Shown piece by piece: positions 53,003-64,000 of a DNA stretch of 64,000 nucleotides (the first letter of the stretch is position 1; the number at the start of each line of letters is the position of its first letter). The translations under genes and the position numbers were made by a program. The stretch comes from Thermoflavimicrobium dichotomicum (GTDB lineage Bacteria; Bacillota; Bacilli; Thermoactinomycetales; Thermoactinomycetaceae), in assembly GCF_900114055.1 (NCBI RefSeq), contig NZ_FORR01000013.1, positions 43,546 through 107,545 of the forward strand, written 5' to 3'. Under the pieces are notes generated by a model. That model did not search any database and was not told the DNA's origin. It worked only from the letters and a program-made list of their open reading frames with translations.

Positions 53003-55198
53003 CTAAACGGATGCAGAAGTCGCTTGAAATTCGGGAGCTTTTTCTCCTTGTTCTTTCCAAAGGTTACGGTATAATTCACATTCTTTTAGCAGGATCTCAT
53101 GTGTACCGATTCCTTGGATTTTACCTTGATCTAATACAATGATTTGGTCTGCATCCATAATGGTAGATAATCGATGGGCGATGATGAGCTGTGTGATACC
53201 ATTTTTCTTAAACGTTTCATTGAGTTTACGCTCCGTGATTGAGTCTAAATGGCTTGTAGCTTCATCTAAAATGAGTAAAGAAGGTTGAGTCGCAAGCGCA
53301 CGGGCGATGGATAATCGTTGTCTTTGTCCACCCGAGAGATTTTGTCCGTTTTCCCCAATAATGGTATGATATCCGAGCGGCATTTTCTTAATCTCTTCAT
53401 CCAAAGCGGCGAGTTGCGCGCCGGCTTGCACTTGTTGGATCGGCAATTCTTCAAAAAAGGCGATGTTTTTTTCGATGGACTCGTTAAAGAGAAATGTTTC
53501 CTGAAGAACCACTCCTACTTGGGATCGTAAATGATGGAGGTCAATTTCATTGATCTCGTGTTCTCCAAAACGGATATGCCCTGCAACCGGTTTATACAAT
53601 CCCAGTAATAATTTGACAATCGAGCTTTTACCACTTCCTGTGGGGCCCACCAAAGCGACTTTCTCACCAGGATAGATGGTAAAGGAGACTTTCTCCAGGA
53701 TGGGTTGGTCCTTTTGATAGGCAAAGCTGACATCTTCAAATGTAATGGGGACTTTTCCTAAGGTAACTTTATCTTTGGCTTTTGATTCCTCTTTATCGAT
53801 TTCGGGTCGGGTAATGAGTGCATCTTGTAGTCGTTCAAATACGCTAAATAAGATTTGGAACGATTGAGCATAAGTAATAATCGAGTTGATGGGGGCTAAA
53901 AACGCCATGGCAAGCGAATTGAAGGTAATGAGTCCCCCTAAAGTCATGTTTCCTTTTGAAATCTCATGCATTCCGAATAACAAGAGAATGAGCGGTGTCG
54001 CCAAAGTGAGACTGCTTACAATACTATTTAATAATCCGCTTCGCAGGAATCGAAGTGAGAAGTATTTCATTTGATCAGAGTACATATTTAACCAGTTAAC
54101 AAGAATTTTATCTTCTTTGTGCGTGGATTTCACTAATAGGATGCTACGCAAGGCTTCCGTTAGATAACTTTGCGAAGTGGCTTGCATAGCTAATTCTTGT
54201 TGCGAATAATGGCGGATGATGCGTAGAAACAGAACCATCAGCATCACTTGAATGGCTCCAACGATAAAGGTCACTCCGCTTAAAAATGGAGATTGTACGA
54301 GCATGGCAAAAAAGTAAATGAGGATTAAGGTCATATCCAAGACGACGGCAACCCCTGTTGTAGAAAGAATCTCTCTAATCATGGAGACGTTATTCATTCG
54401 AGTGGCCAAATCCCCTGTATTTCTTTGCTCAAAGAATCGAAGCGGAAGTTGTAATAAGTGCTCGAGGTAGTCTTTGGATATTGCTGAACTAATGTACCGT
54501 TGCAGCTGAACGAAAAGAATGCTTCGTATATAGGAAAAAAGAAAGAATGTGATGAGCAATCCAGCAATGATCAAAAAAAGATTTTGATAGATGGAAGAGT
54601 TGGTTTTATTGACATACTGATCAATGATATACCCCATTAAAAAAGGAACGGAGATCGCAATCAGCTGAACCAAAAACGATAAGAAAAACATAAAAAAGGT
54701 TAAACCCGACTTTAAAAAAGCATAACGCAACAACTTTTTTGCACTACTCTGGATGTGTTCGACTTGTTTTAACTGATCCGTGGGAGAAAAAGTAAAAACC
54801 ACCTGGCTAAAGTGTGCGTCTAATTCCTCTAGTGTTATTTTTTTTCTTCCCATAGCAGGATCAACAATCCATGCGTATTGCTGATTGATCTTCTCTAACA
54901 CCACATAATGATTTTGATCCCAGTACAGGATGACGGGGAGAGTGACCTGGAATAAAGCTGAGGAAGAATTCACCCGATATGCTTTACAGATATAACCATA
55001 GTTTTCTGCTACATTTTTTAATATTTTCGCATTCACTCCATTACGATGGGTTTGGCATTCTTCGCTTAAAATATAAAGAGGTACATGATGTTGATAATAA
55101 GCGAAAATCATGGCCAGACAAGCTGGACCACATTCTGCTTGACTCATTTGCCTAATGACGGGCACGCGTTTGGGGATGATTTTACGTAACAAACTCAT
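53003..55198 (-). CDS. lanT: Lanthipeptide exporter with C39 leader peptidase, LanT
   Basis: 731 residues from ATG 55198 (SD GGAGGTAGCC). Residues 1-140: C39 peptidase with catalytic Cys23 in MSQAECGPACLAMI, HYVVLEKI histidine and DPAMG aspartate; it cuts leaders after Gly-Gly/Gly-Ala type sites. Residues about 155-440: six-helix ABC membrane domain. Residues about 485-715: ATPase with GPTGSGKSSIVKLLL, NLSGGQRQRLSIARAL and LLILDEATSHLDS. It should remove the leader and export the modified peptide. Downstream of lanM, 160 bases away, with a hairpin (55222-55257) between. Confidence 0.93.
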   Translation of the reverse strand: MSLLRKIIPKRVPVIRQMSQAECGPACLAMIFAYYQHHVPLYILSEECQTHRNGVNAKILKNVAENYGYICKAYRVNSSSALFQVTLPVILYWDQNHYVVLEKINQQYAWIVDPAMGRKKITLEELDAHFSQVVFTFSPTDQLKQVEHIQSSAKKLLRYAFLKSGLTFFMFFLSFLVQLIAISVPFLMGYIIDQYVNKTNSSIYQNLFLIIAGLLITFFLFSYIRSILFVQLQRYISSAISKDYLEHLLQLPLRFFEQRNTGDLATRMNNVSMIREILSTTGVAVVLDMTLILIYFFAMLVQSPFLSGVTFIVGAIQVMLMVLFLRIIRHYSQQELAMQATSQSYLTEALRSILLVKSTHKEDKILVNWLNMYSDQMKYFSLRFLRSGLLNSIVSSLTLATPLILLLFGMHEISKGNMTLGGLITFNSLAMAFLAPINSIITYAQSFQILFSVFERLQDALITRPEIDKEESKAKDKVTLGKVPITFEDVSFAYQKDQPILEKVSFTIYPGEKVALVGPTGSGKSSIVKLLLGLYKPVAGHIRFGEHEINEIDLHHLRSQVGVVLQETFLFNESIEKNIAFFEELPIQQVQAGAQLAALDEEIKKMPLGYHTIIGENGQNLSGGQRQRLSIARALATQPSLLILDEATSHLDSITERKLNETFKKNGITQLIIAHRLSTIMDADQIIVLDQGKIQGIGTHEILLKECELYRNLWKEQGEKAPEFQATSASV

Positions 55199-55221
55199 GG
55201 CTACCTCCACTAAATCAACAA

Positions 55222-55257
55222 ATGGTCATTGCTTTATGAACCATGGCAATGACCATC
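55222..55257 (-). promoter_or_regulatory. Hairpin between lanM and lanT
   Basis: ATGGTCATTGC and GCAATGACCAT, 11-bp perfect complement; no strong T run on the minus strand. Possibly an RNA-processing stem. Confidence 0.5.
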
Positions 55258-55357
55258 TTTTGGTATCTGAGTAGGTTTACAAAGAATCTATTGGAATGAG
55301 TGAAAAAGGGTTCTACTTGATCTGAACCTTGTTGTCTTGTCAACCTTCAGTAGCTTT

Positions 55358-58300
55358 TTATTCTTTCATATGGGTTGCGGGTTGTAAACGGATTAATGAT
55401 GGAACAGTGTCTGGGCCATATAGTTTTAATAGACCGAGGCCGATTCCAGACAGACCAGTCATCGCACCATAGGTTTCAACATTTTTATATACACCACATC
55501 TGACAATCTCTTGTTTGATTTCGTTCAGCACCACTTGACCAGCAGCTTTAGCCAGTTGAAGCCATTTTTCATCTTGAAGGATTTCGCTTGCAAATAAGAG
55601 AATATCGATATTTCCCAGATCACCATGACAAAGCGAATGATCTCTGCCAAATCCTTCATGGATGAGAGTTTCTAAACCAGCTTCAATTTCTTGATCAATG
55701 AAATCATCGTGATAACCGGCTTGTTTTAATAATAAGCGAGACAAGACGACACCAGGCGCTCCATGACACCAGGCACAAGGAAGTTGCTCCAAGTCATCTG
55801 GGTTTTGAATAACCCAATTTTTTCTTTCTTTTCTATATAAACTTCTCTCGTAGAGCAATCCTTGTTGAACAGCTTGGATGAAGCGCTCATCTTGAGTCAA
55901 TGTATATAATTCAGCGAGTGGCCAGATGATTCCAGCGACTCCATGAGCAAACCCAGGGAGAGGCTGATTGGAATAGATTTTCCAACCAATCCCTTGTTGT
56001 TGTGGTTCCGCCTTCTGTAAGAGATGTTCGCATAAACGCTTGGCAGCATCGAAATAAATCTCTTGTTTGGTCCGTTTAAATAGATTGATACAGATCATTG
56101 CTGCTCCAGCCGAACCATCAATGATATCGAAGTTACGGTCGGAGGAGATAAAGGAAAGATATTTAGGCATAATGGACTCGATCTCTTGTAATAATGAAGG
56201 TTGATCAAGAAGATTGGATAGATGTTCATAAAGATAGAGGTAAGATGAAATCCCACTAAAAGCTCCGATGGATCGGCTTTCTGCTTCATGGATTTCTTGG
56301 ATCGATTTTTTGATCGGAATAAGGGTCATTTCTACTATTTTTTTATATTTTTCTTCTTTTGTTATTCGATATAAATAGCTATAGAAGAGTGCAATCCCAC
56401 TTAAACCATCATACAAATCTAAGCCGATTGGACCCGTTCTCCACTTCGTTTCATCCAATCCGGCTAATTGGATTCCAATCCAGGAAATGTCTGTTTTGCC
56501 GTCATTTTTACCATAGATGGCTTTGGTGATAATGTAATCGGCCATTTTTTTCGCTTGTGCTAAGAGTTCCTCTCGATCCAACTCTGCAGGGGCTTGATCG
56601 AGCTGTAGTACAAAAGCACCTTGTCCTTTTTTGGTTCGTTCCGGACCCAATGCCAACATTGATAGCTTAATAATTTGTAATTGTTTCTCATAATCTTCTT
56701 GGCACAGGTTCTCGATTTTCCGGATCACTTTCTCTATACAGCTTTCTCTATAGTAATGAGGAATGCATTGATCACGGCTATCCCAAAGATGAGGTTCGGA
56801 AGGCTTCATTGTGAAATAAGGAATATCACCTTCTAACATATCCTCTTTCTCCGAGGGAATGACGGCTTTTAGTTCCGGGAAAGCTTCTACATCTAACCAT
56901 AATTTCCCAAGTAGCATTTCACGATCTAATCCGTCTTGGAGATAATCCGGATGATAGCTGATGTGAAGTAAGCTACTATATCGATGCGTAGGGCGGATCA
57001 ATTGCCTTACTTTGATGTCAGAGAAGAGGAGAACCTGTTTTTTTAGTTCCTCTTTGTTTTGGGAAAGTAATTGATAGCCTTGTTCGAAGCCAATGATAAT
57101 TTGGTCATAATACTTAATAAGTTCAATCCTCTCTCCATTGAGTGTAGGAGAGTTGTGGCTGGCTTCAATCGTTTTATAATCTCGAACAACTTGCATTTGA
57201 TCGGTTTGGTTTCCTTGGACTAAAGCTATTTTTTTCGGATAGATTTGGTTTTCTTCATTTCCGATCCCAGCGATGTTTATTCCAAATCCTTCGGCATCAT
57301 TGTAAAACGAAATGGCAGGCAATAGATTCGTTGCTAAAACGGACTGATTCAACATTTTTAAGCAAACATCATAAGCGGTGGCTTCGATATTGGTTGGGAA
57401 AGAATATTGGTTAAATAAGGTTTCCAAATCGACCAATACAGGATGTTCGCCATGAGCGATGAGATTTTCATTGTGGAAATCGATTGCATTGATGGCGTAG
57501 AGCAAAGCTAACTGCTGGCCAATTCGCTGATAAAAGCGTTCGATTTCTTCTTCAGAAGAGCATCCTCTATATTCAATGAATTCGGTCCAACCGTACTCTC
57601 CGCAGTCCATTACTTTCATGATATATAAAGGAAGTCCATCCTGTTTTAAATCATTGTACCATTTCAACAGTTGTTGAAATTGGACATCTACTTTTAATGG
57701 TCTCGGCTTGTAAACGATTTTCAAGCCATTACTAAAGGTTAAAATGGCAACGTGCTTTCCACCTTTATGGGCATCGGAGATTCCTGTGTTGAGATGCGTT
57801 AGTGTCCCTAAATCTTCGCCGTTACAGAAGTGGTTGGCAATAGCTTCTCGATCAGTTAAGAGACGAGAATATAAGTCTGCGCAATTTTCTACCCATTGGA
57901 TTACTTGCTGGCACAGTAATCGCAACATCACCGGATATTGGTTATAAAGATCCTGAACATAGGAGGGTTGTGTCAGGAGTCGATTGCAGAAATATGTATA
58001 TCTTTCTTGTGGAGTGTCTCCTTCCAACATACCCGTTACTCTGGCGATATTTAATTGTAGGATTAAGGTACGATGACAAATTTTGATTAAGCTCTCGCCA
58101 AGGTTCTTGATCAGTTCAAAATAAACCTTCTCTGTAAAAAGAGGAGGTTGACCTTGATGGTCCATTCGACCGATCTTTTCTTCCAGCTGATTGACCCCGA
58201 TTGATAAAAAAGGAACAATGAAATTAAAAAACATAATGGGTTCAGACGGAGATAATTCAACGATTTTCTTAATCAAAGTCGGTAAATTTGGTTTTTTATA

Positions 58301-58708
58301 GAAGCCTTCCAGCTCATTCGCCACAGAAAACCATTTCTCTGGCGCAGTTGTATCAAAGTGCTCATCTGACATGAACTGATACAATTTCTCTTCATTCAAG
58401 TTATGTAGTTGGAGATGTTCGTTGAATAATTTTTCACTGTCTGCAAACCCGTTTTTCCAATAATGGATACGTTTTTGTAAATATTCATCATTTTTTAGTT
58501 GTTGTAGTTGATCAGGACGTATCTCCTTAGCGATTCGCTCTTTAATAAAAAAGGACTTTTTTCGTTGTTCGATGTTGATCATGTTATCACCCGATTCGTA
58601 AACTGTAAGCCATTTCAAAACCAAAAGTAGATCAAGACCCGCTGCTTGTTTTAAGTAATAAAAATAGTCATGCCTTTGTTCTGGGTGTTGCATCAGCTTT
58701 TTTAACAT
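55358..58708 (-). CDS. lanM: Class II lanthipeptide synthetase LanM
   Basis: Up to 1116 residues. N-terminal dehydratase (DUF4135) phosphorylates and dehydrates Ser/Thr: HKGGKHVAILTFSNGLKIVYK, then DFHNENLIAHGEHPVLVDLE. C-terminal LanC-like cyclase holds the zinc motifs CAWCHGAPG and CHGDLGNIDIL that activate Cys thiols. The longest reading starts at 58708 without a good ribosome site; ATG at 58582 (GGGTGATAAC upstream) gives 1074 residues and may be real. One LanM for two near-identical precursors. Confidence 0.93.
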   Translation of the reverse strand: MLKKLMQHPEQRHDYFYYLKQAAGLDLLLVLKWLTVYESGDNMINIEQRKKSFFIKERIAKEIRPDQLQQLKNDEYLQKRIHYWKNGFADSEKLFNEHLQLHNLNEEKLYQFMSDEHFDTTAPEKWFSVANELEGFYKKPNLPTLIKKIVELSPSEPIMFFNFIVPFLSIGVNQLEEKIGRMDHQGQPPLFTEKVYFELIKNLGESLIKICHRTLILQLNIARVTGMLEGDTPQERYTYFCNRLLTQPSYVQDLYNQYPVMLRLLCQQVIQWVENCADLYSRLLTDREAIANHFCNGEDLGTLTHLNTGISDAHKGGKHVAILTFSNGLKIVYKPRPLKVDVQFQQLLKWYNDLKQDGLPLYIMKVMDCGEYGWTEFIEYRGCSSEEEIERFYQRIGQQLALLYAINAIDFHNENLIAHGEHPVLVDLETLFNQYSFPTNIEATAYDVCLKMLNQSVLATNLLPAISFYNDAEGFGINIAGIGNEENQIYPKKIALVQGNQTDQMQVVRDYKTIEASHNSPTLNGERIELIKYYDQIIIGFEQGYQLLSQNKEELKKQVLLFSDIKVRQLIRPTHRYSSLLHISYHPDYLQDGLDREMLLGKLWLDVEAFPELKAVIPSEKEDMLEGDIPYFTMKPSEPHLWDSRDQCIPHYYRESCIEKVIRKIENLCQEDYEKQLQIIKLSMLALGPERTKKGQGAFVLQLDQAPAELDREELLAQAKKMADYIITKAIYGKNDGKTDISWIGIQLAGLDETKWRTGPIGLDLYDGLSGIALFYSYLYRITKEEKYKKIVEMTLIPIKKSIQEIHEAESRSIGAFSGISSYLYLYEHLSNLLDQPSLLQEIESIMPKYLSFISSDRNFDIIDGSAGAAMICINLFKRTKQEIYFDAAKRLCEHLLQKAEPQQQGIGWKIYSNQPLPGFAHGVAGIIWPLAELYTLTQDERFIQAVQQGLLYERSLYRKERKNWVIQNPDDLEQLPCAWCHGAPGVVLSRLLLKQAGYHDDFIDQEIEAGLETLIHEGFGRDHSLCHGDLGNIDILLFASEILQDEKWLQLAKAAGQVVLNEIKQEIVRCGVYKNVETYGAMTGLSGIGLGLLKLYGPDTVPSLIRLQPATHMKE

Positions 58709-58735
58709 TATCTCATATCTAACTATTATTTTAAA

Positions 58736-58770
58736 TTAGAAGAAGATAGCCTTCCAGCTATCTTCTTCTG
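58736..58770 (-). terminator. Hairpin between the second precursor and lanM
   Basis: GAAGAAGATAGC / GCTATCTTCTTC, 12-bp perfect stem, 6-base loop. It probably ends most precursor transcripts and lets some read on into lanM, a common way to make much precursor and little enzyme. Confidence 0.75.
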
Positions 58771-58784
58771 TTTTATGTTGGAGA

Positions 58785-59009
58785 TTACCAGCAGCTCCAG
58801 TTCCAACAGGACCAAGATGGGCAAGCAGCGCAGTCTTTGGTCCAGGAGCAAACTTCTCCGCAGCCAGCACCAGCGATATTGGTTAATTCAGCGTCGGAAA
58901 GCTCGGCGAAAACATCACCAGCTGGGTTCACCGGCATAGCAGCTTTTTCTTCAGCGGATAAAGAAGCACGATATACAGGATCTACCCAGGATTTAACAAC
59001 TTTGCTCAT
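58785..59009 (-). CDS. lanA2: Lanthipeptide precursor LanA2
   Basis: 74 residues from ATG 59009 (GGAGGTTATCAAT upstream). Leader of mersacidin-family style: KSWVDPVYR near the start, NPAGDVFAELSDAELTNIAG, cleavage expected at Gly-Ala (47-48). Core about 49-74 contains CGEVC, CSWTKDC and CPSWSCWNWSCW segments: six Cys, four Ser, one Thr, five Trp. CSWTKDC corresponds in spacing to the CTxTxEC lipid II-binding ring of mersacidin, haloduracin and actagardine, with Ser for Thr and Asp for Glu. Differs from LanA1 at residues 2 and 4 only. Confidence 0.93.
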   Translation of the reverse strand: MSKVVKSWVDPVYRASLSAEEKAAMPVNPAGDVFAELSDAELTNIAGAGCGEVCSWTKDCAACPSWSCWNWSCW

Positions 59010-59063
59010 ATTGATAACCTCCAATATTTAAATATGATTCAAGATTATTAAGTGTCCGATTCA

Positions 59064-59288
59064 TTACCAGCAGCTCCAATTCCAGCAGGACCAAGATGGG
59101 CAAGCAGCGCAGTCTTTGGTCCAGGAGCAAACTTCTCCGCAGCCAGCACCAGCGATGTTGGTTAATTCAGCGTCGGAAAGCTCAGCGAAAACGTCACCAG
59201 CTGGGTTCACCGGCATAGCAGCTTTCTCTTCAGCAGAAAGAGAAGCGCGGTAAACTGGATCCACCCAGGATTTAACCATTTTGGTCAT
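59064..59288 (-). CDS. lanA1: Lanthipeptide precursor LanA1
   Basis: 74 residues, ATG 59288 after AAGGAGGTGAAAAGG. Same leader and identical core to LanA2; residues 2 and 4 are Thr and Met instead of Ser and Val. Nucleotide differences between the genes are largely silent (for example GTT/ATT-adjacent and codon third positions at 58878, 58902, 58911 against 59157, 59182, 59190). First gene of the minus-strand operon, closest to the promoter. Confidence 0.93.
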   Translation of the reverse strand: MTKMVKSWVDPVYRASLSAEEKAAMPVNPAGDVFAELSDAELTNIAGAGCGEVCSWTKDCAACPSWSCWNWSCW

Positions 59289-59460
59289 GCCTTTTCACCT
59301 CCTTAATTTGATAAAAGAGAACGAGGGTGACTAAATGAATATACTGTGATATTTTGTAATTCATAATATTCGATATGTCAGCCCTCTAGTAATAGTTTTA
59401 GCATAAAGATAGTTTAGATTTCAATACTAATTTTATTAAATAATAAAAATTAATTTTTTT
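59289..59460. other. Upstream region of lanA1 (minus-strand promoter zone)
   Basis: AT-rich. On the minus strand a CTGACA (about 59381-59386) with a TACAAA-like box 17 bases on is the best promoter guess and is weak. No gene. Confidence 0.3.
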
Positions 59461-59700
59461 TTAAAAGGGGATTACTTTTTGTCTATAAATTTATATAATG
59501 TAATGTTAAAGAAGGGGAAATGCCTATCGCTATTGGCTCCTTTTGAATAGGATGATACTTCTCCTTTATTGTTTGTTCATATGATAGCACGAACTTAATG
59601 TTAATTATATAAAAATAACTAATAATAACTATTAATGAAATGTAATTATTAGGTATAATCATTGTATAATTATTGAAACTTAATTTTGCTTCATCTATAG
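59461..59700. repeat. Upstream duplicated block, copy 1
   Basis: Shares with 59725-59957 long identical stretches, such as TTTATTGTTTGTTCATATGA, TAGCACGAA, and about 100 bases around AATAACTATTAATGAAATGT. It contains the inverted repeat CTAATAAT (59619-59626) / ATTATTAG and a promoter-like TTGAAA (59673-59678), 17 bases, TATAGT (59696-59701). Confidence 0.9.
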
Positions 59701-59724
59701 TATCGAGTAAAAAATAATTTTATA

Positions 59725-64000
<4,276 letters not shown>

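Noticed and set aside
58785..59288. Two-component lantibiotic with alpha and beta peptides
   Set aside because: The two cores are identical and there is one LanM.

Overview
The window looks like a chromosome segment from a spore-forming Bacillales bacterium. The evidence is gene order: from about 6.7 to 46.6 kb it follows the Bacillus-type backbone aroC-aroB-aroH-trpEDCFBA-hisC-tyrA ... ypiB-ypiF-qcrABC-ypjA-ypjB-ypjC-ypjD(mazG)-dapB-mgsA-bshB1-bshA-cca-birA-panBCD. Other supporting signs are bacillithiol genes, a YpjB sporulation-family protein, a TRAP-type trp leader, strong Shine-Dalgarno sites and GTG/TTG starts. Thermoactinomycetaceae or a related family is my guess; the sequence alone does not settle it.

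Layout. 0-2.1 kb: end of metH and a homocysteine methyltransferase/MTHFR fusion. 2.4-6.6 kb: loosely packed accessory genes (a stand-alone MurE-type ligase, a sirtuin, a HEAT-repeat protein, an orphan MazE-like antitoxin with a possible mazF vestige). 6.7-18 kb: aromatic amino acid supra-operon, nearly every gene overlapping the next. The trp part is preceded by about ten GAG-type triplets at 5-base spacing (TRAP site), an intrinsic terminator and a hairpin that can hide the trpE ribosome site. trpG is absent, as in Bacillus. 18-26.5 kb: genes interrupting the backbone between tyrA and ypiB (membrane protein, MocR regulator plus D-Ala-D-Ala ligase, a gene of unknown function with a RelE-like/UvrD helicase/Mrr nuclease fusion, and a possible helicase-associated protein). 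26.6-30.6 kb: ypiB, ypiF, the bc-type complex qcrABC and ypjA. 31-35.2 kb: glcD-glcF and an internally duplicated protein of unknown function. 35.3-46.6 kb: ypjB to panD, with a PLP-dependent D-cysteine desulfhydrase/ACC deaminase-type gene inserted after dapB.

46.6-64 kb is an AT-rich accessory region. It contains an amino-acid-hydroxylase-like 2-oxoglutarate dioxygenase, a GPP34-domain protein with a small MerR regulator behind a promoter followed by 7-bp tandem repeats, and a class II lanthipeptide cluster. The cluster has a plus-strand ABC transporter of immunity type, a Yip1-family protein and a 29-residue membrane peptide; on the minus strand are two near-identical precursors, LanM and LanT. 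Diverging from the precursors, past a duplicated promoter region, is a non-ribosomal peptide synthetase that starts with a fatty-acyl-AMP-ligase-like domain and runs off the window.

The most interesting items are the tryptophan-rich lanthipeptide (five Trp and six Cys in a core of about 25 residues, with a variant of the lipid II-binding ring) next to an acyl-ligase-primed NRPS; the duplicated promoter/operator; the toxin-fold/helicase/nuclease fusion; and a family of palindromic interspersed repeats, one copy flanked by 22-bp direct repeats.
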